From contig JALLLS010000046.1 of the NCBI GenBank assembly GCA_025094145.1, forward strand, positions 1-64,000: a stretch of DNA of 64,000 nucleotides. Reading direction: 5' to 3'. Source of the stretch: Spinellus fusiger. Lineage: Eukaryota > Mucoromycota > Mucoromycetes > Mucorales > Phycomycetaceae. Shown here piece after piece: positions 22,008 through 34,181 of the stretch; the first letter of the stretch is position 1, and every line of letters begins with the position of its first letter. A program made the translations under genes and the position numbers. The notes under the pieces were generated by a model. That model was not told where the DNA came from, ran no database searches, and was given only the letters and a program-made list of their open reading frames with translations.

Positions 22008-25000
22008 ATGCCGGAATCACCAAAGACACCATCGTTATTTGGATTTCCATACAATGCCTACTCAATTCAGAATGACTTTATGAGATCACTCTATAGCACT
22101 TTATCTGAAAGCAAGATCGGTATATTTGAAAGCCCCACAGGCACTGTAAGTTTGTTCAGCACTCTTTTCTCTAACTTTACATTCGTAATGCTTGTTTACT
22201 CATTGACTGTAGGGTAAATCACTCAGTCTTATATGTGGTTCCATGAGTTGGCTGAATGACCACGACATTGCGACCAGTATAACAACAAAAGATAATCCAC
22301 CTTCAGAGCTACCAGATGACGGTACTCTATTTGTTTTACAATTGAATAAGTCTTATCTGCTCGCATGTAGCTCACTTCTATTTTAGAGCCAGATTGGGTC
22401 AAAGCATATCAAGGAGATCAAAGCAAGAATAAGAAGGAACTGTTGAAAAAAGAACTCAAACTTAAAATCCAATCTCGAATTGAACTTATTCGAAAGCATG
22501 AAAACGGAAATTCTATTCTACAGTCGTTATCCAGAATAGATAGACCAGCATGGAAGCGTGAAAAAAAGGTATGAGGAATTGAGCCTCTAGCTCTTCTCTA
22601 ACCTTTTATATTAACAAACAAAAAAGAATGAAGTGTCTAGTGATAATGATGGCTTTTTGCTAAATGAATATATCAGTGATAATGATGGTGATGGTGATGA
22701 CAAGAGTAGTAGCAGAACAACCACCTTCAAAAAAGGATCATCAGCTTCCACTGGTCATGATAATTACTCAAATGAAGTAAAAGACCTTTTAGCAAAGTGA
22801 GAGACTATTTTGAGATGTAGAGAATGTCTAATGTGTTCTTTCTGTGATTTTATGACATTAGATTCAACAGAAAATCAGAGACGATTAATTATTCCAATGC
22901 TGATGATGCTGATGCTGATGCTGATGACGAGTTTGATGAAGTCAAGGTATTTATTTTATATCGTCTTGCATAAACAAAACCAATGCTAAAAACTGGCACT
23001 ACTTTAAATAGATATACTATACCTCTAGAACACATTCTCAATTATCTCAATTTGTTTATGAAGTAAATAAGACACAGTATGCCAATAATCTTTGGTCTGT
23101 GCCTTTGGGATCAAGAAAGAATTTATGTATCAACAAAAATGTCCGTAAATATAGTAATATGAATCGCATAAATGAAGCATGTCAGGACCTTCAAAAGAAA
23201 AGTCAGTATAAAACTATCAGATATAATGTCTATATAAAGAAAAGAAAACTTAAGTCAATGGCTGAATATCAGACACAGAGAAAAAACGATGTCCTTATTT
23301 ACCAACAATGAATGAGAAAGAAAGATGGCATGATTTTAGAGATCATACTCTAGTAAGCATTGGTATTGCCCAAAAGTATTTTGCTTTACTAACAAAAGTA
23401 TTGGTCAATTGTTAGGCAAGAGTTAGAGATATTGAGGATATTGTCAAAATCGGAGAATCCTTATCTGTTTGTCCTTACTATGGCTCTAGACAAGTAGCAA
23501 AGCCAGCAAGGGTATGTTATATAATAGAGAGATCCACAGCTGTTCTCAACACCTTGACTATACTCCTCTAGCTTATTGTATTGCCTTATCAACACATTCT
23601 TCATGCAAGTACCAGAGAGTCACTTGGAATCTCACTTAAAGGAAACATCGTCATTGTCGATGAGGCTCACAACTTGATAGAGACGATTAGTTCTATCCAT
23701 ACAGTTTCATTGACCCTTTATCAATCCCGAACTGCTTTGTCACAACTAGGAATGTACATGGCACGATACAAAGAGCGTCTACTCGGGAAGAATATTGGTT
23801 ACATTAAACAAATCGCAGTCATTATCAAGGCACTGATACAAATACTTAATCATTCCGCCAAAGAAAAGAAAGACCAGATATTAGGTGTAAATGAGTTCCT
23901 TCATATGCTTAGTATCGACCATTTTAATATGTTCAAGCTTGAGAAATATTTAAAAGAAAGTGATTTAGCACGTAAACTGAATGGATTTATCGAGATGGAA
24001 CAACAGAAAAAAGAAAAAGAGGATAAAAAACAACTATCAAGGCAACATCAAAAGGGAAAAATAGAGAATGAACAACCAAAACCCCCTGCAACTATGCCTA
24101 ATTTAACACAAGTTCAGACATTCATAATGACACTTACTAACCCTGATAAAGACGGTAGAGTTTTTATCAGTTGGGGTGGATCTGATAAGTCAGAGCCTCA
24201 TCTGAAATACATGTTACTCAACCCAGCAGAGGTATTCCGGCCTATTGTTGAAGAGTGTAGAAGTATCATCTTAGCAGGGGGTACTATGGAGCCAGTAAGA
24301 TATCCTAGGCATCATTGAAGAAAAGAAGGATCCAGGGATTGACATAACCTCTTAATAGATATCAGATTTTACAAAACACCTCTTTCCGGATATTCCGGAT
24401 TCACATATTAACAAATTTTCCTGTGGTCATATCATTCCATTTCAAAATCTATTGACACTCAATATTGACGAAGGGCCCTCTGGGAAGTCATTGCTGTTTA
24501 ATTATGAGAACCGTCAAGACAATGGCCTAGTAAGAATCAGTGAACGTTTCTTGCGATGGCTAATAATGCATTCTCGTACCTGTCCATAGATTGATGAAGT
24601 GGGGAAGATTATAGTAAATTTATGCAATGTCATCCCAGATGGAGTTGTATGTTTCTTCTCAAGTTTTTCGTATCTAGAGACTGTATTCAAACGATGGAGT
24701 AGCACTGATGGAGGTCATATCTTAGAGCGACTGGCCAAAAAGAAAAAGGTAGTATACGCTAATATTACTGTAGTAAAACACTAATAAAGTATTGCTAATA
24801 GATATTTAAAGAACCAAGAGAAAGTAACATGGTCGATGCTACCCTGAGAGACTATTCATTGCACATCGATTCAATTAAAGTGAGTTTATCAAACTAGATA
24901 TTTTTCTTTCTTTATACATATAGTAATGGCTGATTCTTGAACTTGTTGTGTTAGGAAGGAGCCTCTAACACGGGGGCAATATTATTTTGTGTCGTTAATG

Positions 25001-25593
25001 GAAAAATGTCAGAAGGCATAAACTTTTCCGATAAACTAGGACGGTAAGTTGTATATCAAGATCTATTGAACATGCAAACACTAAACTTTTATTGTAGTGG
25101 CGTAATTATGGTTGGTCTTCCTTTTGCCAACAGGGGTTCTATAGAACTTAATGAGAAAATCAAATACGCTAATGAACATGGGGTAAACATAATGGTTGAT
25201 ATTCTTCATTATAGTTAATGCGCACAGTAACATAATCTGTTTATTTATTTATTTTAAAAACAATATCCAGGGAACATCTGCAGGAAATGAATACTACGAG
25301 AATCTATGCATGCGAGGTGTAAATCAATCCATTGGTATAAAGTGCTTTTATTATTTACTATTCTCTAGTAAAGTACTTAATAATAGAATGCTCTTTTTGA
25401 TTATTATTCAGGTCGTGCCATCAGACACAAGGATGACTATTCTACCATTGTGTTACTAGACAAACGCTACTCAACAGCCAAAATTCAAGGTAAACTTCCA
25501 TCATGGATAGGTGACCATTCAGAACATTGTGAGAAGTTTGGTAAAGCAGTTGGCAAAGTGGGTAGTTTTTTCAGACAACACAGAAGAGCTTAG
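22008..25593 (+). CDS. CHL1: Fe-S DNA helicase Chl1 / DDX11
   Basis: Sixteen exons (22008-22145, 22213-22321, 22387-22568, 22627-22796, 22862-22946, 23012-23201, 23273-23352, 23416-23511, 23572-24294, 24359-24529, 24590-24748, 24802-24879, 24955-25043, 25098-25182, 25271-25334, 25412-25593) give 866 residues in one phase-consistent frame. It has Walker A SPTGTGKS (42-49), [11 protein letters not shown] motif Ia, four Fe-S cysteines at 267, 285, 298 and 337, VDEAHN (DEAH 380-383), and LAGGTMEP. Motifs V-VI are [18 protein letters not shown] and [10 protein letters not shown]. These are XPD/FANCJ/DDX11-family marks; GSRKNLCIN and FFRQHRRA point to Chl1. It works in sister-chromatid cohesion and replication-fork repair in the nucleus. 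The intron after residue 291 uses a GTCAGT donor. Confidence 0.96.
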
Positions 25594-25754
25594 TTTATTA
25601 TTATTATTATTGTTGTTATTATGGCAATATAAGGAAGGGGAAAAAGACTATACCAGATCTTGTCACTTCAATGCATTTGAATGAAATGTATTAGTTATCA
25701 TCTCTAATAACTATAATAATGTAATAGATAAATATACAAAATAAAAATATATAT

Positions 25755-27057
25755 CTAATTGCACACAGGATGGATTCCTTGTGTCCAAACGTAAGACCCC
25801 AATATAACAAACAACAAACACTGAGAAACAACAACACTTATTGTCCCATACATATATGTATTACTAAAAGAAAGGGTTTTGATTTCCACCTGTTAAGAAT
25901 ACAATCCATTAGTACAATGAGGAATATTAAATACAAACACTTACTATAAATGTCGATATAGTAGTGAGGCAACCTGGTAGAGTAATGGATTAGAATCAGT
26001 GGGTATTATCCTAGGCTCTCAACTTACCACAGAATCCATCCGCAAGTGCCTGCGTGAGTGTGCATGCCATAGGAGATAACATTGGACCCGATTGCACCAG
26101 TGCTAATACAGCCAGTACAGCAGTTCCAAAGACATTGGCAATAAACGTACCCACAGGAAAGTGATTTTCCATGTAGACATTAAGAAAAGAGAGTCTCCAC
26201 CTTAAGAGAGAACCCACAGGAGCAAAGACACATGCCAGTGCTATTTCTTGCTGCTGCTGTGTGAAAATAGCAGCAAGTACCACACCCACCCATAACAAAA
26301 GACCAAAGATAATCACACCATAGTCATGGAGTTGAAGGTATTCTGTTTCAAAGTGATGTGGTACCACTTTGAGTTCATGTTGGTCCTTTCCTTGTGAAGA
26401 GTGTTTGCATTGGACTATCCATTCAATGCATCTTCCAGCATGTTGACCCACAATGAATCCAGTAAATGACATGCCCAGTGTAACAAGTAACTGTGAAATG
26501 GCAGCAAGTACATTGTCTCCTCTGCCATGATCTGCATCACTGTAATTGGAAAATGCCTTGAATATATCTAACTGCCATGATGAAAAGGTGGTAATAGAAC
26601 CACAGAGACCAGAGGAAAGAGCTACTTGTAGTGGCAAGTACCTGGTCAGTAGAAGAGATACTATTAGAAATGTCCAGAGGCTTGTTTGATTCCCCCATTC
26701 TACCAGTGGATAGATATTTGCTTTTGTAGAGTACACGAGTACCTACCATTGAAGAAGGGTTACTTTATTATAGACTGTAATGCCCATAATAAAACATCCT
26801 ATCCATTGTGCATAGATGAGACCAAATACAGGTGCACCAGAGTAGTTCTCCAGTCTCTGTAGTCCTATACGTATTAATACACCAGCAACAGAAAAGGGGA
26901 TAATCAATCCAACAATGGCTAGTTTATTCTCAGGTATGTCTATAGTGCTGGGTGTTGGTGTCTTGTTGTTCTCTGATAAGTGGGCCACAACTGACTCTGG
27001 ATGACCAGTGGATTCATGACTGTCATAAGAGAGTGGTTCAGAAAAGGAGTGTGTCAT
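25755..27057 (-). CDS. FEX1: Fluoride export channel FEX (fused CrcB repeat)
   Basis: Four exons (27057-26747, 26641-26028, 25973-25945, 25889-25755) give 362 residues. The two CrcB halves are fused as in fungi. The first half carries GLCGSITTFSSW; the second carries GSLLRWRLSFLN, FPVGTFIANVFGT and ADGFCGCLTTISTF, the last assembled over a 29-nt exon. These blocks hold the pore Phe and Thr residues and the Na-site region. FEX exports fluoride at the plasma membrane and is constitutively protective. The N-terminal 50 residues are a polar cytoplasmic leader. It is convergent with CHL1, 161 bp apart. Identification is strong because both signature blocks are exact in pattern. Confidence 0.95.
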
Positions 27058-27795
27058 TCTACAGGCACATTTGTTTGTTGACTGCCTTTATACTCGGTAG
27101 TGACTATCTAATGTCTTCTTTACTGACAGCTTGATCTTCAGTCCAGAAGAAAGATGTTTGGCAAAGGGGATCGATAGGGTCACGTGAATTATGCTTTTTC
27201 CAAGCCCATATCAACTCATGGCAGTAAATTGTTATTTTTATTTTCAAGTAACAAAATAAGTGCCCATTGCAGGATTCAAGCCCATTTCTTTTACACGCTT
27301 TATCATTCTATGAGGGTGTTCAGTCTCTTTGTGAGTGAATAGTGATTAAATTGCAGGACTATCCAAAGAATAGATACTCCTCTAGTATAAAGTGGCTGAG
27401 AATAGGTTGATGACTAATATTAGAGGTAGTGATTTATTTAGTGTATTATTATAATTATTAATGAGTCATTCTTACAACTGTCCATTTAGTTAAAACAGCA
27501 TATATAATAAACGGAGCCACAAGTTAAAGAGAAGACAACTACATTTCCAAGGTGGATCTATGAATATCAAATAAAAATACACACACACACCACTCAAGGG
27601 AACTCTTAACTGAATTCATAATATTTCTGATTCCAGATACTCTTTCTCTTGATGCTATTCATTATTATGACTATCTATGCTGAAAAGGTGGTATAAAATA
27701 CTAGTACCAATCATAAGAGTCTATTCTGAATATCATAAGAGATCCATAGAGGAGTGGGGTTTCTTCAGCGAAGCCTAAGACATATTCCTCTGTGC
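27058..27795. other. Divergent promoter region, FEX / GNAT
   Basis: No gene seen. AT-rich with a short CA run near 27580. The GNAT side ends in the long simple repeat described next. Confidence 0.5.
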
Positions 27796-27947
27796 CTGTT
27801 CTTGTTCTTGTTCTTGTTCTTGTTCTTGTTCTTATTCTTATTTTTATTCTTGTTCTTATTCTTATTTTTATTTTTATTTTTATTTTTATTTTTATTTTTA
27901 TTTTTATTTTTATTTTTATTTTTATTTTTATTTTTATTCTTATTTTC
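27796..27947. repeat. (TTGTTC)n-(TATTTT)n hexamer array abutting a start codon
   Basis: About 150 bp of hexamer repeats, first TTGTTC then TATTTT units, ending immediately before the ATG of the acetyltransferase gene. In one frame it reads as endless Leu-Phe, which is not taken as coding. Confidence 0.9.
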
Positions 27948-27948
27948 A

Positions 27949-28667
27949 ATGAGTAAATTAACTACTTTGGACACTTATTTTATTAGAGAGGCAAAACATG
28001 AAGATATCAGTGCTATTCTTGAGATATACAATGAGCGCATAGAGAATTCTACCTGTCTATTTATCTATAACACTGTGCCCTTTGAAGACAGAGAGACTTG
28101 GTTTAATGTGAGCAAGAGCAAAGGATATCCTATTATTGTGGCTGTAGAAAAGGCAACCAATAAGACAATTGCCTATGCATCTTATGGGGCGTTTAGAGAC
28201 AAATCAGGGTTTATCTTGTAAGACCCCATGAGGATATACTGTACTAATATCTTCCCAGCACTGCCGAGATTTCCATCTACATTCATTTAGATCATCATTA
28301 CCGTGGCTTGGGCAAGACACTGCTAAAGGAGATGATCCAAATTGCACAGGGCATGCGTCTTCGTAGTGTTATTGGTAAGTTAAGGCTATCTACCAGTCTA
28401 TCTACCTACCTATCTATCTATTTGGTACTCATACTTCTTTCTTTAGCGGCCATTACCACTGAAAATAATGTTTCTGTTCTACTATTCTCTGCCTTTGGGT
28501 TTAAGCATATAGGCACTCTCCATGATGTTGGACATAAGTTTGGCCGTTATTTAGATGGTTCATTCTATGAACGTATCTTTGATACACCTTCTTTTCCTAT
28601 AACTCAAAGAACACCCAGCTTCACACCCTTTCCATGGGGGAGCTATACCTTTGGACAATTTAAATAA
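27949..28667 (+). CDS. GNAT-family N-acetyltransferase (phosphinothricin/methionine-sulfoximine type)
   Basis: Three exons (27949-28217, 28259-28374, 28447-28667) give 201 residues. The start (YFIREAKHEDISAILEIYNE) and CLFIYNTVPFEDRETWF match the pat/YncA-like branch of GNATs. The acetyl-CoA loop is HHYRGLGKTLL, followed by NNVSVLLFSAFGFKHIGTLH and a DVGHKFGRYLD strand. These enzymes N-acetylate small amino-acid analogues such as methionine sulfoximine; the natural substrate here is not known. The ATG at 27949 was chosen because upstream sequence is a hexamer repeat. A LINE tail begins seven bases after the stop codon. A C-terminal Pro-rich extension is unusual for the family. Confidence 0.88.
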
Positions 28668-28673
28668 AGTAGA

Positions 28674-28922
28674 ATACAGTTCAAAGTATTTTTATTTTTA
28701 TTTTTGGGTGTGGTTTGCTATTCGCGCATTGGGCATATGAGCCACCCTATGAGACCTTTTGTAAAATAAATGAGAATAGACATAGCAACACTTCAAATAC
28801 ATAAGTGAAAAACAATAATGCAAAGAGAGAGGAAACAGAAAAATAAGAGAAATATAAACCCTCAATGAGGGAAAAATGATGGTAAATGAGAAATGATGGT
28901 AAAATGAGAAATATAAATAGAC
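28674..28922 (-). mobile_element. LINE 3' tail fragment (copy 4)
   Basis: About 250 bp of the LINE 3' end in minus orientation, beginning at the inverted tail (ATACAGTTCAAAGTATTTTT). It carries small differences from the other copies and is cut by the Tc1-like element beginning at 28947. Confidence 0.75.
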
Positions 28923-28946
28923 TCATGTTATTTTAATAAAGTAAAA

Positions 28947-30300
28947 TACAGTGGCTTTCAATAAAATAAGGGACATCTCAAATTCAGACCATAGTTTTGC
29001 TCTTAATTTTTGTTAAACATTCTTTATTTATCGCTTTTCCACTCTAATGCCTACCTCATCTAACACCACCGAACACACCAAAAAGACCTCTTGGAAACAG
29101 GAAGAAGAAATAGTGACGACTATAATCATTGTCTCATTGATCAAGAGGCCACTGTTAATGGGACCAGTTATATTGCCATTTCTGCTAGGTTTGGAGTTAG
29201 TCAACAGTCTGTTTCTCGTATCATAAAGAGATACAAGGAAACTAATGCTTCAAGGCTAAAAGAATCACCGGGATTAAGTCAATTCTTAGTTAGAGAGACT
29301 AGAGAGAGGTTGGACACACATTAGAAAGAGATTCATTTCAGACAATGGATCAGCTTTGCAAGCAGATGACCACCCAAGTGTCCATGAACACTTTTAAAAA
29401 ATTGATGAAGATTGGTCTGTTTTCTTATAGGGTGGTTAAGAAACCTTCTTTCAATATTAAACACAAGAAGTTGAGGCTTGCTTGGGCTAAGGCTCATCTT
29501 CACTGGATAGAAGAAGACTGCAAGACAGTCATATAGTTCGATGAGTCAAAGTACCAGTTGATGAATACTAACAACCACAACAGAGTGGTGTGCAAGAAGA
29601 AAGAGGGGCTGCTCCCAAAGAATATCAAGCCCACTATGAAGTTTAGTGGTGGTAGTGTAATGGTGTGGGGTTCTTTCTCTGGTGAAGGTGTTGGAAGGTT
29701 GGCGCCTGTAAAGGGCAGTATAGACAGTAGAAGATACATTGATATCTTGAAAGAGAATTACTGCCCTGAGCTGTCTTGACTTAAGGCACTGAATCCAGAG
29801 GTAGATTATGTTCTTCAAGAGAACAATACCAGCTGCCACAAGAGTAGAGAGTTCAGGTTGTGGGAGGCAAATGAGAGCATTGCCACTATGGAGGGGTGGC
29901 CCTTACAAAGCCCCAACCTTAACCCTATAGAGCATTTGTGGGAGGAGCTAGACAGAGCCATCAGAAAGAAGATGACCCCAGCAAGCTCCCTTCAAGATTT
30001 GAAGGTGCTCTTGTTAGAATAATGGTAGAATATTTCCGAGAACACAACAGACACCCTCATTGCCAGCATGGGGCAGAGATGCAAGGCTGTCATTGAGGTC
30101 AAGGGTGGAAACACCAAATATTGATGTTTTCCACCCAATAAACTTGTATTTTTTTTTTACCTTTTCTTATACTTCATACGATTTTGAAGTTTTTACTGTG
30201 TGTTTACTGTGTGTTTTTATTACAAGTAATAGGTATTTCTCTATACAATAATTATATCGGAATGTAGAAAATATCCCTTATTATTTTGAAAGCCACTATA
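28947..30300 (+). mobile_element. Tc1/mariner-like transposon (inactive)
   Basis: TA-flanked terminal inverted repeats: left CAGTGGCTTTCAATAAAATA at 28949, right the inverse of TAGTGGCTTTCAAAATAATA ending at 30297. The element is about 1.35 kb with one transposase pseudogene on the plus strand. It sits between two LINE tails of opposite orientation. Confidence 0.85.
29047..30123 (+). pseudogene. Tc1-type transposase pseudogene
   Basis: The ATG at 29047 (MPTSSNTTEH) leads, after a frameshift, to a helix-turn-helix region FGVSQQSVSRIIKRY. The DDE core reads FDESKYQLMN, GGSVMVWGSFSGEGVGRLAP, QENNTSCHKS and SPNLNPIEHLWEELDRAI. At least four in-frame stops and two shifts interrupt it. The second catalytic Asp (usually in a QQDNAPCH-like motif) is replaced by Asn. 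Inactive. Confidence 0.85.
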
Positions 30301-31152
30301 TCTTCCACCAATTGCTTGGTTACCACCAACACCTTCAGTTCCTTGCCAATGTGGCCACCCATCTGCCAATCGGGACCACTTTCTCACTTGCACATTTGTT
30401 GACCATGAACGCTCCACGTTCTTGTTCTTCTTAGTTCCTGCACCACCACAAGAAGTTCATCCAATTGACTATTGTCTAAATCTTCTGCCGCGCACGGTTA
30501 AGTCTTTTGTTAAATGGCGAGACCTTTGGCCCAGTTTGTTAATACTGCTGCAAGCCATTGATCGAGCCACGTCTACTCGAGACTTTAAGGTAGAGCCATC
30601 AGCTGGTAGCCTGCTCATTGAGGCTGCTGATGGGTGTGTTGAGCGGGAACGCCAACGCCGCCATAGAGTGCAAAGACTCCTGCAGCAACAGACGCTGTAT
30701 CCTCACTTCTCCTCCGATATCTCCTCTACCACCCATTCTTAACCCGTTTAGCAAAGCCAGAAGCTGCTAGTGTAGTTGATGTATTTGTGTCCTCAGGATT
30801 GTCCGAGTTGCTCTAAGTATCCCTCGTTGGATTTCGAATCGCCACAGGATGACGGTTATCTTTTTGGTGTCCTGGTTTCCTTGCTGACTTTATGGCCTTT
30901 TGGATGTCTATTCATAATTCTCATTTTACCATCATTTCTCATTTACCATCATTTTTCCCTCATTGAGGGTTTATATTTCTCTTATTCTTCTGTTTCCTCT
31001 CTCTTTGCATTCATTTTTTTACTTTTGTATTTGAAGTGTTTCTATGTATATCCTATTTATTTTACAAAAGGTCTCATAGGGTGGCTAACATGCCCAATGC
31101 GCGAATAGCAATCAACACCCACAAATAAAAATAAAAATACTTTGAACTGTAT
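30301..31152 (+). mobile_element. LINE 3' portion (copy 5)
   Basis: The plus-strand end starts in the zinc-knuckle region (PCQCGHPSANRDHFLTC). Here the knuckle is better preserved than in the palindrome copies, which have HFLTY. It continues with KWRDLWPSLLILLQAIDRAT and ERERQRRHRVQRLLQQQTLY, then the 3' region with the hydrophobic frame (30776-31108), and ends ACTTTGAACTGTAT. It is truncated exactly at the Tc1 element's right end. Confidence 0.8.
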
Positions 31153-31377
31153 ACCCTGCCACTAGGAGAAACAATTTATTTTATTTTAGTGTCGCTCCCC
31201 TGTCAATTCAGTATTCTATATAAAAAACAACAACAGTAGAATAGACTGTAGATTATCTTTGCATTGATCAATAGGCTCACTCTGACACTCATATATGTAT
31301 TTTTAATACTTTTTTTTATTAAAACAAAACAATACAGAATGTTATCTTTAATGAAGCAAGCCAAGAAATAAGATAGC

Positions 31378-32805
31378 TTATTTCTTGCCAGCCTTGGCAG
31401 CAGCCTTGGTGACCTTGGCAGACTTGTCAACCTTCTCAACAGCCTTGATGACACCGACAGCAACGGTCTGACGCATATCACGGACAGCGAAACGGCCAAG
31501 GGGAGGGTAGTCAGTGTAGGCCTCAACACACATGGGCTTGGAGGGTACCATCTTGACGATAGCGGAGTCACCAGACTTGATGAACTTGGGGGCATCTTCC
31601 AACTTCTTACCGGAACGACGGTCGATCTTCTCGAGCAACTCAGCGAACTTGCAGGCAATGTGGGCAGTGTGGCAATCCAACACGGGAGAGTAACCAGCAC
31701 CAATCTGACCAGGGTGGTTCAAGACGATGACTTGGGCAGTGAAGGAGCCAGACTCCTTGGCGGGGTCGTTCTTGCTGTCAGAGCAGACGTTACCACGACG
31801 GATATCCTTGACGGACACGTTCTTGACGTTGAAACCAACGTTGTCTCCGGGAAGACCCTCAACGAGCTGTTCGTGGTGCATTTCAACGGACTTGACTTCA
31901 GTGGTGACGTTGGAAGGAGCGAAGTTGACGATCATACCAGCCTTGATGACACCAGTCTCGACACGACCGACGGGAACTGTTCCAATACCACCAATCTTGT
32001 ACACATCCTGGAGGGGAAGACGGAGAGGCTTGTCGGAAGGACGGACAGGAGGCTCGATGTTATCAATGGCCTCCAAAAGGGTCTTTCCGGTCTTGGAACC
32101 AGCCTTGGTTTCCTTGGTCCATCCCTTGAACCAGCCCATGTTGACAGATTCCTCCAACATGTTATCACCGTGCCATCCGGAGATGGGGACAAAGGGAACA
32201 GACTTGGGGTTGAAACCGATCTTCTTGATGAAGGAGGAGACTTCCTTAACAATTTCGTTGTAACGAGCTTCGGACCACTTGGTAGTGTCCATCTTGTTAA
32301 TGGCAACGATCAATTGACGGACACCGAGGGTGAAGGCCAACAAGGCGTGCTCACGGGTCTGACCATCCTTGGAGATACCAGCTTCGAATTCACCAGTACC
32401 AGCAGCAATGATAAGAACACCACAATCGGCCTGGGAGGTACCAGTGATCATGTTCTTGATGAAATCACGGTGACCAGGGGCATCAATGACGGTGACCATG
32501 AACTTGGGAGTCTCAAACTTCCAGAGAGCAATGTCGATGGTGATACCACGTTCACGCTCAGCCTTGAGCTTGTCAAGAACCCAGGCGTACTTGAAGGAAC
32601 CCTTACCGAGTTCAGCAGCTTCTTTCTCGAACTTCTCAATGGTACGCTTGTCAATACCACCGCACTTGTAGATCAAGTGACCGGTAGTGGTGGACTTGCC
32701 CTAGACATGGAGTCAGTGTCTCTGTTTTGTTTATGGCAGTGTAGGACTTACGGAATCTACGTGGCCAATAACGACGACGTTAACGTGAGTCTTTTCTTTA
32801 CCCAT
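31378..32805 (-). CDS. TEF1: Translation elongation factor 1-alpha
   Basis: Two exons (32805-32752, 32700-31378) give 458 residues, the standard fungal length. The intron splits the G1 loop (GHVDS|GKST). DAPGHRDF (G3), NKMD (G4), the effector helix [13 protein letters not shown], and the C-terminal KAGKK are all present. It carries aminoacyl-tRNA to the ribosome in the cytosol. GC content and codon bias are much higher than in neighbouring genes, as expected for a very highly expressed gene; this also makes long antisense open frames, which are not genes. Its 3' end lies about 225 bp from a LINE tail. Confidence 0.99.
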
Positions 32806-33089
32806 GACTATCAAGAGACAAAGAGTAAGTTGACTTGTACACTAGTGTTTCTTTTTCTTTTTATAGGTGGGGTTGCTCTTTGCATAGTGTTTTTAAAGTA
32901 AAGCACTAGACAAATAGGCCGAAAGTAGGATTTTACCTGTGAAGTTTAGAAGAAAAACAAAAAGGAAAGAGCAACCATTGGAAGCATTATTTTTTTTTCT
33001 ACTTTCCAGCGAGCAATCCAAGCCACTGCTTTAACAAGCCACACTAGGTTTATGCTTGGCTGAGTTTCTACCTTATCTTATTTTGGTGT

Positions 33090-33181
33090 TATATTATTCT
33101 GGTATTCTGGTATTCTGGTATTCTGGTATTCTAGTATTCTGGTATTCTGGTATTCTGGTATTTTGGTATTTTGGTATTTTG
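33090..33181. repeat. 8-bp tandem repeat (TATTCTGG)n
   Basis: Ten or more units; the last three change to TATTTTGG. Lies upstream of EF-1 alpha. Confidence 0.88.
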
Positions 33182-33998
33182 ATACCAGTCCCTATTATTT
33201 TTACAGTAGTTTACTCTAAAAAGAGACGACTGTAAATTACATTCAAGACAATGTGTAGTAGTCTTTAGATAGGTGTGAGTTCATTTTGATGCAAAATAAA
33301 GAGAACATTTGAACAATTGACATGTAGAAATAAAAACTCTCTTCCAAAGAGGGATATTTATTCAATGGAATGAGTGGGATGGGTATTGTTCTCTTGCAAG
33401 TTCAAAGTTCATCACCCTCCACTAGTAATGGTTCTCTGTTTCTTTTGTCATTTCTTAAGGTGTGGTATGCTGCAGTGGCCAAATCTAATACTCTTCTCTT
33501 ATGGACCTGTAGTGTCCTTCTTTTCTTCTTGTATCAACAGGAATCATAGGCAGATGAGTTGGATTCTATCTGAGCCTTCTTCCTATACCAATACCAATGT
33601 TCCTTTGTAATCATCACTCCACTCATCCAATATATATTTAGATGTATAGATGTATATAAAAGGCAGATTTATGAATGCTACTCTATTTTGTCTTTTATAC
33701 CTTATTTATCGAAATGTCTACAACATACACTATGGACTGTCTCATGGATTGCAATTGTCTTATTTTAGGTTAACGCCCTGTATCTAACTCTTTTTATTTT
33801 TTTATTTTTACAATAGATAAATACCAATGCATATTTATTTATGATTCATTGATAGGCCTATTTATACATTTATTTATACATATGTCTTTATTTATTTAAA
33901 TAATAGATAGATAGATATATCTTTATATTTATCTACCCATGTAGACATCTAACAAATAAAACGCAATCTACAATTAAAACAGAAATGAGAAAATAAGA

Positions 33999-34181
33999 AT
34001 GACAAATTTAGACAGCGACACAAACACAGGTATTATTGAACAAAGAATGAAATCAGCACATCCACTGAATTATGATCCACTTGTACTCCAACTTCACCAC
34101 ACGTTTTCACTTGTTTGTTTAGGCGTAAATGATGAAATGTCATCCTCGGCCGAATTAAAAGGCCATAAAAAAGAGAGCTAA
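33999..34181 (+). other. Possible 60-aa ORF, unrecognised
   Basis: MTNLDSDTNTGIIEQRMKSA begins a 60-codon frame ending SSAELKGHKKES. Composition is balanced and polar, unlike the surrounding AT-rich DNA. No splice sites or family likeness were seen. Confidence 0.25.

Noticed and set aside
27754..28221. Long N-terminal Leu-Phe extension of the GNAT frame
   Set aside because: It is translation of a hexamer repeat; family alignment starts at MSKLTTLDTYF (27949).
28674..31152. One LINE split by the Tc1 insertion
   Set aside because: The two LINE pieces flanking the Tc1 element are in opposite orientation and are both 3' ends, so they are separate copies.
31660..32901. 413-codon open frame antisense to EF-1 alpha
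   Set aside because: It mirrors the strongly biased codons of EF-1 alpha; there is no family likeness and the sense gene is certain.
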